A program made the translations under genes and the position numbers. Below the pieces are notes generated by a model that was not told the DNA's origin, did no database searches, and was given only the letters and a program-made list of their open reading frames with translations. Positions 22,870 through 34,455 of a stretch of DNA of 64,000 bases are shown in pieces; positions within the stretch are counted from its first letter, which is position 1; every line of letters begins with the position of its first letter. Location: NCBI GenBank assembly GCA_022495995.1, contig JAFEMH010001480.1, forward strand, positions 403,762-467,761, in the 5' to 3' direction. Source of the stretch: Adenophora triphylla var. japonica. Its lineage: Eukaryota; Streptophyta; Magnoliopsida; Asterales; Campanulaceae.

Positions 22870-23660
22870 ATGGCCGCCCAACAAGCTTTACACCCGGCGT
22901 TTACCGTTGGCAATATTAAGTATTACATTCCCGTCATTCTTGAACCCGAGAGTAGCAAATATGTTACATGGGTAGAATTGTTTCAAAATCACTGCCATAT
23001 TTTCCAGGTCATTGACAACATCATCCCTCCTATGACGGATGATAGGAACAAGGCGGCAGAGAGGACTGCGGCCGAGGAAGCCTTGTGGGCGAGGCTAGAT
23101 AATCTTAATCTTCAATGGCTGTATGGGACATTCTCCAGATCTGTTGCAAAAGATACTGGAACCAGGTTCAACGGCTCAAATGGGAATGCTTGGAAGGGAT
23201 CTTCATCGACAACAAACATTTTTGGGCAGTCTAACTTGAGAATCAATTTTCTCAAGTATTATTGGATAATTTCCCATCCATTTCAGACTATTGCAAGGAG
23301 ATCAAGACCCTTGGTGATCAAATGGCTAACGTAGGTGCACCGGTGTCAAACCACCAGATGGTCCTTCAGACGATCGCCGGTATGAACGAGAGCTATGATG
23401 GTGTTGCTACCATAATCCAACAAAGCAATCCACTTCCAACATTCTATGAAGTTAGGTCCAAATTGGTTATGGAGGAATCTAGGAAGGCCAAGCAAGCAAG
23501 TATGGCGGCTATGGCTTCGGGTTTGACTCTTATTGCTTCAACTGGGATTGTTGATGAGGGTCGGCAATCGGGTAATGGTAATAATGGTGGAAATCGATCG
23601 GGACAAGGAGGAGGTCGCAGTTATAGTAACAATGGCCGTCGACAGGGAGGAAATAATTAG
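22870..23660 (+). pseudogene. gag: Element C gag
   Basis: ATG at 22870 (MAAQQALHPAF). The copia gag N-terminus (KYVTWVELFQNHCHIFQVID) is open until a frameshift near 23110. The domain continues in another frame from 23262 (NFPSISDYCKEIKTLGDQMA, LPTFYEVRSKLVMEE) to a TAG at 23658. A Gly/Asn/Arg-rich tail follows. I see no intact CCHC knuckle, as in many Ale-type gag proteins. Confidence 0.75.
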
Positions 23661-23991
23661 GGACAGAAGAACAATGGTAATAATCGAGGCGGCGGTGGCA
23701 GATCTAAAGGTGGAGGCAATCGGCAAGTTCAGGGCGCCGGCAATGGCAACTCACAGCCACGTCCCAATTTTTCTCAGCAAGGACAGGTGCAATGTTGGCC
23801 TGCTCCTTCTAATGTGCCGTATGGTTGGACTCCACCCCTGGGCCGCTCCACCATGTCCCTACCCCACTACTTCTTGGGCCCGTCCACCGTTCAGCCCAAC
23901 TGGTATATTGGGCCACATACCAGTTTAGGCCTATAATACTTATGGTCCTCCAGTTGATTGTAGTAATCCAGGCAATCAGACTCCTTCGTAT

Positions 23992-25258
23992 ATGCCTACG
24001 GACATTGAGTTGGCGATGCACACTATGTCCCTGAATGTTCCCGACAACAATCTCTACATGGATACCAGTGCCACTTCACATATGACGGGGTCTGCTGGTA
24101 ATCTTAAGTCTTATTTTAATTTGAGCAAATATAATAAGTCAATTACTGTTGGTGATGGTTCTGCAATTCCTATCCTTGGGTATGGACAGCATAGTTTACC
24201 CCGTCCCCACCCCCCCTCTTATATTATCTAATGTCCTTCATGCTCCTACAATAATCAAGAACCTTGTTTTTGTTCGTCGTTTCACTAATGATAATAATGT
24301 TAATATTGAATTTGATCCTCTTGGTTTTTCTGTGAAGGATATTCAGACGGGGGTACATCTAATGAGATGTGATAGCACCAGAGATTTATATCCCATCACC
24401 AATAAATCTAGATTTCACAATTTCTCTCCATCAGTTTTTTCTGCTTCTGGACCTCGTTTATGGCATAATCGTTTAGGACATCCGGGAGCACCTATTTTTC
24501 GCTCCCTTTGCATTAATAATTTGATTCCTTGTAAGACATCTAAGTTTGATAATTTTTGTGACTCTTGTGTTCTTGGGAAACACGTTAAATTAGAATTTTT
24601 TCCATCTACTTCTAATACTCTTCTTCCTTTTGATATTGTGTATAGTGACTTATGGACCTCTCCCATTCCTAGCACTTCGGGTCATAAATATTATCTATTA
24701 TTGCTTGATGATTTTACAAAATTTTTGTGGACTTTTCCTGTTCGACGTAAGTCGGAGGTTCCTCGGTTATTTCTCTCTTTTAGCAAGTTTATTTCTACTC
24801 AATTTGAAAGGATAATCAAGCGCTTCCAATGTGATAATGGAAGGGAATTTGACAATGAGCAATTTAAATCCTTTTTTCGTGCTAATGGTCTTTCTTTTTG
24901 GTTTTCTTGTCCCCACACTTCTCCCCAAAATGGCAAAGCCGAATGAAAAATCCGCACCATAAATAATTTGATTCGAACCCTTCTTGCTCATGCCTCCTTA
25001 CCGTTTTCATTTTGGCATCATGCCTTAGCCATGGAAACCTACTTACTGAACATCATCCCTAATAAAGGTCTCCAAAATTATTCCCCCATTCACTATTTAT
25101 ATCGTCGTACTCCGTCATATAAACACTTGCGGGTTTTTGGTTGCCTATGTTTTCCTCTTATTCCTTCCACCAAAAGAAATAAACTTCAACCTCGGTCCGC
25201 TCCATGCATTTTTTGGGATACCCGCAAAATCATCGATGATACAAGTGTTATGATCTAG
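23992..25258 (+). pseudogene. Element C protease and integrase
   Basis: The protease starts near 24050 with LYMDTSATSHMTGS, where the catalytic DTGA has become DTSA. After a frameshift near 24200 come the pre-integrase domain (RLWHNRLGHPGAP, then CDSCVLGKH with both Cys) and the integrase core (YSDLWTSP, DDFTKFLWTFP, CDNGREFDN). A stop at 24946 interrupts after SPQNGKAE. The frame resumes at 24968 with the C-terminal GCLCFPLIPST region. The DDE residues I can place are present. Confidence 0.75.
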
Positions 25259-25811
25259 CCACTCATAAAATATTAATTGCTCGCCATGTTGTTTTTGATA
25301 AGATAACTTTCCCGTTTGCAAACCAGAAGCCTTCGACTATTACTCCATAGTCCACACAAAATTCTGTATTGGACCAGTCTTTTAATTATAATTTGTACCC
25401 TTTTTTCAATACACCGGCCCAGGTTCATACTCCTCTCTGTCGGCCCAATTTTTCTCCTCCTGGGACCCATTGGCCCAGGCACCTTCTCCAAAATCTGGTC
25501 AGGCCGCTAACCCCACCAACCAGGTTGTCACTCTTGGGCCAATGCCTATTTCTTCTGGGCCACAGCCTGTTCCTGGCCCAGCTCCTTTGGCGTCTTCATC
25601 ATGACCTTCTAGTCCCCCTCGTACTGGACCATTACCGCTTGGGGTACCTCCTTTTGTTCCCACTTTGACTCCCCCCATTCGAACAATGACCACTAGAAGC
25701 TTGAGTGGGATAGTTAAGCCCAAGCATCACTTTTATCTACTTTCCTCTTCATCTCCGTCTCCACTTCCTTCTATTCCTAAATTAGCGTTGTTTGACCCTA
25801 ATTAAGTAGCC

Positions 25812-27304
25812 ATGGATGATGAATTTGATGCTCTAATTAAAAATAAGACTTGGGAACTTGTACCCCGTCCCCGTAATGTGAATATAATTCGTTGCATGTG
25901 GATCTTTTCTCACAAGAAAAATTCTGATGGTTCTTTTGAGAGGCATAAGGCCCGTCTTGTAGGTGATGGCAGGTCACAACAGGTTGGTGTTGATTGCACG
26001 AAAACGTTTAGCCCCGTTGTCAAACTGGCAACTATCCGTACTGTTCTAAGCAATGCTCTTGCCAACTCTTGGTGTATCCATCAGTTGGACGTCAAGAATG
26101 CTTTCCTTCATGGCGAGTTACAGGAGACAGTTTTTATGCCCCAACTAATGGGTTTCCGTGATCGTGATCATCCGGACCATGTTTGTCTTCTCAAGAAATC
26201 TCTATATGGCCTGAAACAGGCTCCTCGAGCATGGTACAAGGGATTTGTGGATTTTGTGTTCACTATGGGATTCCATCACAGCCGCTCAGATCATTCATTG
26301 TTCGTTTATATCATTGCCGTGACACTGGCTACCTTCTCTTGTATGTCGATGACATTATTTTGGTCACTTCTTCGGATCATCTTCTGAAGCATATTATGTC
26401 CACTCTTGCTTCAGAATTTGCCATGAAGGACCTTGGGGCATTGCATTATTTTCTGGGCATTGCAATAACACATAGTTAGGATGGCCTATTTTTATGTCAA
26501 CGGAAGTATGCAGAGGATATTTTGGAACGGGCTGGGATGACTTCCTATAAGCCTTCTCACACTCCTATTGACACAAAGGCAAAATTGGGCAGTTCAGGTG
26601 TTGCATATGATAATCCAACGTTTTATCGCAGTTTGGTAGGGGCACTGCAATATTTGACATTTACACGCCCGAATATAAGCTATGCAGTTCAACAGATCTG
26701 TCTCCACATGCATGATCCGCGTGTTGAGCATATGGCTACTCTTAAGCGTATTTTACGCTATCTACATGGGACTATTTGATATGGGTTTTCACCTTTCGAG
26801 ATCTTCTTGTTCTTCTCTCACAGCTTACACGGATGCCGATTGGGGAGGGTGTCCGATTACTCGTCGTTCCACCTTCGGTTATTGTATTTTTCTTGGGGAC
26901 AACTTAATTTCATGGTCATCTAAACGCCAACCTAGTTGTCTCGATCTAGTGCTGAGGCTGAATACCGATGGGTGGCGAATGTTGTTGCTGAGGCTTGTTA
27001 GGTTCACAACTTGCTTCTTGAGCTTCGGCTTCCTATGTCGAAAGCTACCATAGTCTACTGTGATAATATTAGTGCCATTTACTTGTCTGGCAATCCGGTC
27101 CAACACCAACGAATAAAACACATTGAGTTGGATATCTTGTTTGTTCGAGAAAAAGTTGAAAAAGGACAAGTTCGTGTGCTACATGTTCCATCCCGGTACC
27201 AAATTGCTAACATCTTTACGAAGGGGCTTTTGCGCGTACTTTTTGATGATTTTCGAGACAGTCTAAGCATACAGTCTCCTCCCGCTTTGACTGCGGGGGT
27301 ATGA
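25812..27304 (+). pseudogene. Element C reverse transcriptase and RNase H
   Basis: RT begins near 25812 (ALIKNKTWELVPRP) and includes HKARLV and QLDVKNAFLHGEL. A frameshift follows, then the catalytic LLLYVDDIIL near 26334-26363 in another frame. Stops occur at 26479 and 26779. RNase H follows in pieces to 27304 (CDNISAIYLSGNP, RIKHIELDI, IANIFTKGL). The YVDD motif is intact but split from the upstream fingers by the frameshift. Confidence 0.8.
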
Positions 27305-27481
27305 TAGAATATATGTTGTAGATAATTATTATTGTGTATATCTTTGTAAACAAATATATTGATAGGCATATCAGATAATTATGGTAGGTAGATATTCTTG
27401 GAATGCTAGAATAGTGGACTAGGGAATTGTATATATGTACAACACATTGCATAATGAAAGACACGGAATTGATTTCCTTCA
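27302..27481 (+). repeat. Element C 3' LTR
   Basis: 180 bp, TGATAGAAT through CCTTCA, preceded by the PPT. A handful of differences from the 5' copy, mostly transitions. Confidence 0.9.
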
Positions 27482-29505
27482 ATGTCATTCCGTACTCGGG
27501 TACCAACTCGGTAACCATAGCTAATGGTACTCGTATTCCCATACCATCTATAGCTCACACTTCTGTTTCATCTCATGATAGAAATTTTATTCTTCGTAAT
27601 GTTTTGTGTGTTCCTAATATGCATAAATCCTTAAATTCTATCTGTCGTTTTTCTATTGATAATAACTGTTTTGAACTTGATGGTTTTGGTTTTCGCGTGA
27701 AGGAAAACACTACGCGCAGACCATTCTTTCTGGCAGTAGCTCGGATGGACTTTACTCACATCGGTTTGATCCATCTTCTCGAGTCAATTCTTTAGCCCTT
27801 ATTGGGGAATGAGCTTTTTCATCTACGTGGATTGCCCGTCTTAGACATCCGTCCTTTTAGGTTTTTAAGTCTTTAGTTAATAAAGTTAAGAGTCCTATTT
27901 GTGGCTCTGTGTCAAATATTACTAGTTGTCACATTTGCCCTCTCGGGAAATCGAGTAGTTTACCTTTCCATTACCGTAATTTTCGTTCAGTTGAACCATT
28001 AGCATTGTTACATTTGGATGTATGGGGACCTTCCCCTATTGTTTCAAAGTATGGTTTTAGATATTATTTCTGTATTGTTGACGATTTTTCCCGCTTTATT
28101 TGGATCTTTCCTTCGATTCGCAAATCTGATGTAGTGGATGTTTTCTCGACGTTCAAAACTCAAATTGAAAACCAACTAAGTCGTAAAATTGAAGCCACAC
28201 ATACCATTAAAACCATTCAAACTGATTGGGGGGGGCAAATTTCTTAATAGACAATTCTTTGTTTTTCTAAAACAAAATGGAATTAAACACCAATCTACAT
28301 GTCCTCACTCACCTCAACATAGCGGAACTGTCGAACTAAAACAGAGACGTATAATGGAAATGGGTTTAAGTTTATTAGCTCAATTTGGTGTCCCGCAAGT
28401 CTATTGGCTCGAAGCATTTACTATAACAATTTTTTTGATTAATAAGCTCCCTATGCGCCATTTAGGCTATATTTCTCCCCACCAAAAATTGCTCAAAAGA
28501 ACTCCAGACAACCTATTTTTGAAGACTTTTGGGTGTTTATGCTTTAAACATCTTGTACCCTACAATAAACATAAACTTATGCCAAAATCTGCTCCGTGTG
28601 TTTTTTTGGGATATGATATGATTCGAAAAGGGTATAGGTGCCTCGATCAATCAACGGGCCGAGTTTATGTTACTAGACATATGTTGTTTGATGAAAACAT
28701 TTTTCCCATGGCCAAGAATGTTTCTACAGGTACTACTCAAGGCGTAGCTCGATCCGGATTATCTTCTGGAAATTCCGTCAATGAGCATGGCCCCTGCCAC
28801 ATTGATCTTCCTAGCCCTATCCAACCCGATTCTCCTGGCTCCAGCTCTCTTCTACCGGCATGTCCATCTGGACCATCTCCATTGAATCAGGCCCCTTTGT
28901 CCCCTTCTCTGACAGTGGACAGTCTAGGTTCTTCACCTCTAGCCCAGCTTGATGCCTCATCTTCACTAGATCTAGCTGTGCAGTCCACTATGCCTGAACC
29001 TATTGCTAATACAAGCTCTCCGGCTCGGCAACCCGATTCAGCTAGCTCACTTGTCACCTCAGCTCTACGGACCAGATCACCTGTGAGACACCCCATGGTT
29101 ACTCGAGATCGTGCAGGGATATTTCGACCCAAGTTTGTTGCTGACACTGCACACCTGACTTCTTCAGCAGTTGCACCATTTTCACTTGGTCAGACTCGTC
29201 ATCCCATGCCCGTGGCTTTAGCTGCTGCTCTTCCGGATTCCCTAGAGTTTGAACCAAAAACACTTAAACAGGCAACTCCCCATGCTCATTGGCAGTTGGC
29301 CATGAAAGAGGAACTAGCTTCCATGCATAAAAACAACACTTGGTCTTTAGTCCCGCGGCAAAGGTTCATGAATGTGGTGGGTAGTAAATGGATATTTAAA
29401 GTCAAGCATCAGTCTGATGGTACAGTTGAACGACATAAAGCCCGCCTTGTTGCTCAAGGGTTACTCAACAAGAGGGGGTGGACTATGATGAGACATTTAG
29501 CTTAG
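27482..29505 (+). pseudogene. Element D protease (right part), integrase and start of RT
   Basis: After element C the protease frame resumes and stops at 27795. The pre-integrase Cys pair is weak (SCHICPLGKSS at 27918). The integrase core follows (HLDVWGPSP, VDDFSRFIWIFP, TDWGG). A G-run at 28223-28230 causes a frameshift. The frame from there to 29505 gives LKQNGIKHQSTCPHSPQHSG and the integrase C-terminus. A long Ser/Pro-rich linker comes next, then the RT N-terminus (WSLVPRQRFMNVVGSKWIFK, ERHKARLVAQG). A further shift near 29460 ends it. Confidence 0.75.
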
Positions 29506-29873
29506 TGATAAAACCCCCTACTATCTATACCCTTCTTGCCCTCGCCCACTCCCACTCCCGTTCTTGGCCACTTCAACAATTAGATGTTCTTAATTCCTTC
29601 TTAAATGGCATTCTTCACAAAGAAGTTTACATGGCTCAACCACCTGGGTTCTCTAATCCTGACTATCATGATCATATATGTTGGCTTCCCCTAGTGAGGT
29701 TTCTCTAGTGATTGATCGCATCTGTGCTAAGTTTGAAAGTCATCGACTTGGTTCACTCGGATACTTTCTTGGCATTGAGACACACTGCTGCTCTGAGTCT
29801 CTTATCTTGAGCCAAGCAAAGTATGCTTCAGACCTTCTGGGAAAGTTTCATATGGAGATTGCAAGTCGGCTTC
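29478..29873 (+). pseudogene. Element D RT, lacking the YVDD region
   Basis: DYDETFSLVIKPPTI and QQLDVLNSFLNGILHKEVYM are followed by HDHICWLP. The sequence then jumps to SLVIDRICAKFESHRLGSLG. The intervening palm segment with YGLKQAPRAW and the catalytic YVDD is deleted (roughly 70-80 codons by family comparison). The RT was therefore dead before or regardless of element E, which sits at 29874. Confidence 0.75.
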
Positions 29874-30311
29874 TGTTAGGATCGCTCACCCATACAAGAA
29901 ATCTGCAACAAGAGAAATACAAACAACACACAATACGAAATAAAAACAAAACACACAATATTTCGTGGTTCGGCTAAAAGCCTATTTCACCCAAAATATA
30001 ACTTCTATATATTTCTTGATATTACAAGAATGGAGACACCCTCTCTCTCAACACTCTTGAATATCCTCACCAATCGCATACAAGCGTACAATTTCTCTCA
30101 CTAAATTGTAAACCTATGCTAACTCTCTCAAGTTCTCTCCAATTCTATCAAAAATCTAACTAGTAAAGCCTATTTATATATGGGAGGCACACCCACTTTT
30201 GCCCTTTCCTAACCAATATGGGATTACTAATCCTTCTCCTAACCAATATGAGATAAGTAATCTTTTCCTACTCATAATAGGATTTAGGCAATATTGGTCA
30301 AATTCCTAACA
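29874..30311 (-). repeat. Element E 3' LTR
   Basis: 438 bp. The minus-strand TATA-like ATATATAAATAGG lies near 30180-30168. It is nearly identical to 31950-32387, with only scattered single-base differences. Confidence 0.85.
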
Positions 30312-31673
30312 AATCTCCCCATGACCAAAATTCCCTAAAATCTCATCAACTCCAGAGAAGCGAACTCTTTTCCCAATCTTCTTCTCCTTTTTGTCATCAC
30401 AAAAGGATCTTCCACGCAAGGATTGCCCCTCCAAATAGCAAATATTTCTCGTACCTTTTCTCCCTTGAAGAATCAAGCGCTTTCCTTTGTACACTTTGCA
30501 CGTCTGTCTTCTTCCAACATATCGATACCCACGAGATGTCAAAACTCCTAGTGAAAGCGAATTCGCAGTCGCACCAGGAACATACTTCACATTCAAAGCG
30601 GTTTTCACAGTCCCATCATGAAGCTTGAAACGTACACTCCCAACACCTTCAATCTTCAATTTCTGCTCATTACCAACTTTGATATCTCCAAAATTTCCCT
30701 CTATTCGCAAAGTGTCAAACATAGCTTGATCCTTACAAATATGCACTGAAGCAGCTGAATCTAACACCCATTCAAACTTCTTCTCTTCAATCACATCAGC
30801 AGCAGCTACAGTCTCTGTCAAAAGAAAATCTCCATCATCACTATCAATTGTGTTGACCTTCTCCTCGTCAACCTTTTTCTTTTCTTTCACACCATGCAAA
30901 CTTTTCAAATCTTCACGAAATTGTGGGCAACGCATCTGCATATAACCAGTCTCTCCACAATAGAAGCACTCAATATTACTCATGTCTCTATCTTCCCTAG
31001 ATTAAGACCTTCCTCTTCCTTTTGAGCCACCGCGATTATAATTTCTCCCTCTTTCAGAACCCTCCGCAACTAGTACTCTGTCACCATCGGAGAAGCTATC
31101 ACTCCTCGTCATCCTTTCATTATCCCTCAACGCCTTAACCACATCATCAAGTGTTAAAGTGGTCCTACCTGTCAACATCGTTTGCACAAAAGGCTTGTAG
31201 GACTTGGGTAATGAAGCCAACAATAACAAAGCTTGCTCCTCATCTTTTATTGTCTCATCAACATTAGACAATCGATATACTAGTTGACTGAAAAAATTAA
31301 TATGGTCATGCAAATTACCCCCTTCATCAAACTTCAAACAATATAAATTCATCTTTAAGAACAAGCGATTAGTCAAAGATTTAGACGCATAAATACTAGC
31401 AAGTTTCCCCCAAATATCCCTCGGTGTTTTCTCCTTCAAAACACTATATTTAATTTCAGGAGCAAGTGCTAACCTTATCGTACTCGAAGCCCTCTTCTGA
31501 ATTTTGGCCCAATCTATGTCTTTCATCCCATCCGGTTTGTTCTCTTCCAAAGCTTCATCAAGTCCTTGTTGAACCAACACATCTTGGATTGTCATCTGCC
31601 ACACCGTGAAATCCATTTTCCCATCGAATGTCGGGACTTGATACTTAGATATCCCAATATCCATATTCCTCAA
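30306..31673 (-). pseudogene. gag: Element E gag-protease, one in-frame stop
   Basis: The frame runs from ATG 31673 (MRNMDIGISKYQVPTFDGKM) to 30306. The gag domain includes AKIQKRASSTIRLALAPE, LYCLKFDEGGNLHDHI and LLLLASLPKSYKPF, then an Arg/Gly-rich GSKGRGRS. A TAA lies at 31004-31002. Fifteen bases later, in the same frame, MSNIECFYCGETGYMQMRCPQ gives the zinc knuckle; its central His is replaced by Tyr. Next come a Lys/Asp/Glu-rich linker and the protease motif WVLDSAASVHIC. The C-terminus RVRFSGVDEI abuts the PPT. The stop falls exactly between gag core and knuckle, so it is either a mutation or a suppressible terminator. Confidence 0.8.
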
Positions 31674-31935
31674 AATATGAAATTCTTCAAACTGCTGCTG
31701 CTGTCCGGATACTATTCCCGATGCCTGGGACCTTAAAATCCAATCTCCACCGTTCAGATTTAAGATCTATTAGTCCCTAAGCTACTAACCAAAAATCAGC
31801 CCGATCCAACGGTAAACGAACACTCTACGTCAATTTTCCCACCGCTGCGCTGAAAAAAACGAACCAGAAACTGCAATTTTTTTCTTCAATTTTTTTGCTC
31901 TCTTTTCTTGATGCGAATTCTTCTCTTCAACCAAA

Positions 31936-32387
31936 GCTCTGATACCACTTGTTAGGATCGCTCACCCATACAAGAAATCCGCAACAAGATAAAAACAATC
32001 AACACACAATACGAAATAAAGACAAAACACACAATATTCTGTGGTTCGGCTAAAAGCCTATTCCACCCAAAATATAAATTCTATATATTTCTTGATATTA
32101 CAAGAATGGAGACACCCTCTCTCTCAACACTCTTGAATATCCTCATCAATCGCATACAAGTGTACAATTTCTCTCTCTAAATTATAAACATATGCTAACT
32201 CTCTCAAGTTCTCTCCAATTCTATCAAAAATCTAACTAGTAAAGCCTATTTATATATGGGAGGCACACCCACTTTTCCCCTTTCCTAACCGATATGGGAT
32301 TACTAATCCTTCTCCTAACCAATATGGGATAAGTAATCTTTTCCTACTCATAATAGGATTTAGGCAATATTGGTCAAATTCCTAACA
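31936..32387 (-). repeat. Element E 5' LTR and PBS
   Basis: 438-bp LTR (31950-32387), then AG and the PBS TGGTATCAGAGC read leftwards at 31947-31936. Confidence 0.9.
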
Positions 32388-32393
32388 GGCTTC

Positions 32394-33010
32394 TACCCAG
32401 TGATTCTGGGCTCTCATCTCTCAGCTCTAGATGGTGATCCCATCTATGATGTTACGACGTATAGAAGCATAGTTGGCGGTCTTCAGTATCTCACATTGAC
32501 TAGACTTGACATTGCCTTTTTGCGGTTAATCAGGTGTGTCAATTTATGCACAGCCTAGGTCATCTCACCTTACTGCCGTTAAACGAATTCTCAGATTTGT
32601 TAAGGGCACACTTTCTCTTGTCTTACAGTTTTCTAAGTCCCCTGAAACCACTATTCGTGCTTTTTCTGGCTCCGAATGGCAAGGTCACCGGATGATCGCT
32701 GTTCTACTATTGAAGCATGCGTATTTATTGGTCCTAATCTTGTGTCTTAGACAGCCAAGAAACAAACTATCGTAGCATGCTCGAGCAGCGAAGCAGAATA
32801 TCGAGCCTTGGCTACTACGACATTTGAACTTTGTTGGTTCTCGTTCCAGTATCGAGAACTTGGTGAATTTCTATCTCCACCTCAGTTGTTTTGTGACAAT
32901 ATCTCAACTCTTCATATGTCGCGAAACCCGGTATTTCATGCTCGCACTCGTCGTATAGAAATTGACCATCATTTTGTCCCGAACTGCGTCAACGTGGCTT
33001 TCTCCGCTTA
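32394..33010 (+). pseudogene. Element D RNase H
   Basis: Downstream of element E, the C-terminal RT/RNase H region of D is readable in three frames: DVTTYRSIVGGLQYLTLTR, then SSHLTAVKRILRFVKGTLSL, then FCDNISTLHMSRNPVFHART and EIDHHFV. Frameshifts and stops separate them. The final lines before the PPT (LFTKGLA-like at 33046) match the usual end of copia pol. Confidence 0.75.
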
Positions 33011-33125
33011 GCTTTTGTTACCACTAATGATCAACTCGCAGACTTGTTCACAAAAGGCTTGGCTCGCCCTCGTCTACACCTTCTATCGTCCAATCTGCAG
33101 CTCGCCTCCATACCGCTTTGCTTGA

Positions 33126-33405
33126 GGGGGGGGGGTGTGTATGCGGACCACAGAATACTATCACCACGTGATTCTTCTATTATTCTGTACATATTTGTTA
33201 TATATTGTTGGTAGGATATATCTTTAATTGTAATCTCTTTACTTAGATAGGCTTATCTTCTTCCATGTATAGTGCTTCAAGTAGGACTCTTGTAACTAAT
33301 GACCCCTATATAATGTACAGAATACAACAACACAAGACTCACGTTCAGAGTCCCATTTCTTCTTCTCTCTTTTACATTTCTAAGCCTAGGGTATACTATC
33401 TTATA
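33126..33405 (+). repeat. Element D PPT and 3' LTR
   Basis: A run of ten G (33126-33135) precedes TGTGTATGCGGACC. The LTR has TATATAATG near 33308 and ends CTATCTTATA about 33405. Sequence downstream (GAGAG) does not match the 5' flank. Confidence 0.75.
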
Positions 33406-33670
33406 GAGAGTACCCTACTCAGAAAAGTGATTTTCAAGGTGAGAAATGCAGTCATAATGTCATTTGCTGAAACATATACTTCCCTTGTAAATCACTACTC
33501 CCTCCAATACGTTGTTTTAGAACTGAAATTTTGGTCCAAAAAATGTCATTTTAGGGCAAAAATCCAAATTTACCTCTCATTGAAACTTGTTTCGTATCAT
33601 AATTAAATATTTTTTTATGTAAATGAGAGACACAATCAATTAGGACATATTTGGTACTTCATTCATAAAG

Positions 33671-33821
33671 GAGTAGGTTTTGGGGGAAACTTGTTTCTTC
33701 CTAACATTATAAAAAGTCTTGTTTTAAAAATCGAAACAAAGGCACGTACAATTGTTTGTTAAAATAAAAAACAAAACATTTTATAATATTTGGGGAAACT
33801 AGTTTCTCCCAAAATTTTCAG
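33671..33821. mobile_element. Mutator-like MITE, 151 bp
   Basis: Flanked by a 9-bp direct repeat TTCATAAAG (33662-33670 and 33822-33830), the TSD length of Mutator-like elements. Its ends are imperfect inverted repeats: GAGTAGGTTTTGGGGGAAAC on the left, and the complement of TTTCTCCCAAAATTTTCAG on the right. A larger relative with the same ends and its own 9-bp TSD is at 60335-60661. No coding capacity. Confidence 0.75.
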
Positions 33822-33865
33822 TTCATAAAGTTATAATGATAAGTGTATTTCATAATTAATATTTG

Positions 33866-34443
33866 GCTTGAGGTGGACATTTGGCTTGAGGTGGACTCTG
33901 AAGTATTGTCTCTTGGGTTTCAATTCTATTTGGCTTGAGGTGGACTCTGAAGTATTGTCTCTCATTTTACTTCACAAATGCAATATTCCTTGAGAGATTT
34001 GGTATTTCATTCAAGACATTTTCAGAGTTATGGAGGAAGCGTCTATTCAGGTAACTCATGTCTACAGGGAAGGTAATAAAGTGGCAGATTTTCTTGCAAA
34101 TATCTCGGCAGCTGAGCAAGCGAATTTTCAGTTTTCATCGTTGGAGACTTGCCCCAAACCGTATCAGAGCCTTCTCTACTTTGATCGGATTTCGTATCCT
34201 AATATTAGGCAGTAGTTTCTTTCTATTTATTGACGTATTTTCTTTTGTTTTTAGATTTCCCCCCCCCTCCCTTTTTTTGTTGAGGATTTTACATGTTCTG
34301 TAAGAACTCCCCCTAGATTTCTTTTTCTGGTGGTTAAGGTTGTCATGTCCCCCACCATGTTTGTAATTTTATTTTTCGTTATTAATAAAATCTAGGGAGT
34401 ATCGTCTCCTTTTCCTTTTGCAAAAAAAAAAAATTAAAAAAAA
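33866..34443 (+). mobile_element. 5'-truncated LINE with poly(A) tail
   Basis: A 12-bp TSD AATTAATATTTG is present at 33854-33865 and 34444-34455. The insert ends in an A-rich tail after a polyadenylation signal AATAAA (34384). Its 5' part carries a duplicated segment, GCTTGAGGTGGACTCTGAAG at 33929 and a near copy at 33866. Only the last part of the LINE is left. The coding end (34000-34215) is described separately. Confidence 0.8.
34000..34215 (+). pseudogene. LINE RNase H domain, C-terminal part
   Basis: The frame ending at 34215 reads FRVMEEASIQVTHVYREGNK and VADFLANISA. This is the end of the RNase H-like domain of plant L1-type LINEs, including the usual HV-REGNKVADFLA signature. A short tail and the 3' UTR follow. 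Upstream the frame is lost. Confidence 0.8.
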
Positions 34444-34455
34444 AATTAATATTTG

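Larger units (their letters stand above)
22614..27481 (+). mobile_element. Copia element C (short LTRs), inserted in element D
   Basis: Complete insertion of 4868 bp with a perfect TSD ATGTC (22609-22613 and 27482-27486). LTRs are both 180 bp (22614-22793 and 27302-27481) and start TGATAGAATATATG. The PBS TGGTATCAAAGC is one mismatch from the usual tRNA-iMet site, and the PPT is GCGGGGGTA. Short LTRs and RT motifs such as LLKKSLYGLKQAPRAWY fit the Ale/Retrofit group, which is an inference. Coding sequence is full length but broken in many places. Confidence 0.9.
29874..32387 (-). mobile_element. Element E: 2.5-kb gag-protease-only copia retrotransposon
   Basis: Complete insertion of 2514 bp with a 6-bp TSD GGCTTC (29868-29873 and 32388-32393). 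LTRs are both 438 bp (29874-30311 and 31950-32387), TGTTAGGATCGC through CCTAACA. The minus-strand PBS TGGTATCAGAGC (31947-31936) is a perfect tRNA-iMet site, and the PPT is ATGGGGAGATT. The interior encodes only gag and protease, with no integrase, RT or RNase H. Equal LTR lengths and clean ends suggest it moved in this reduced form. Confidence 0.9.
21203..33405 (+). mobile_element. Copia element D, host of elements C and E
   Basis: A Ty1/copia element has LTRs of about 270 bp (3' copy, 33136-33405) and a shortened 5' copy (21203-21409). It has a tRNA-iMet-like PBS TGGTATCATTC at 21410 and a G-rich PPT at 33126-33135. Gag, protease, integrase, RT and RNase H follow in copia order but with frameshifts. 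It is split at 22613/27482 by element C and at 29873/32388 by element E. No TSD is found, which fits the damaged 5' LTR. Its own length without the insertions is about 4.8 kb. Confidence 0.8.

Noticed and set aside
22516..22884. 122-codon minus-strand frame, and a near copy at 27216-27542
   Set aside because: Both lie over the two LTRs of element C, which explains their similarity; antisense shadow of LTR sequence.
21203..33410. A TSD for element D
   Set aside because: Compared 5' flank (AAATCCCCC) with 3' flank (GAGAGTACC) in several registers; no match, and the 5' LTR start is missing, so no TSD can be claimed.
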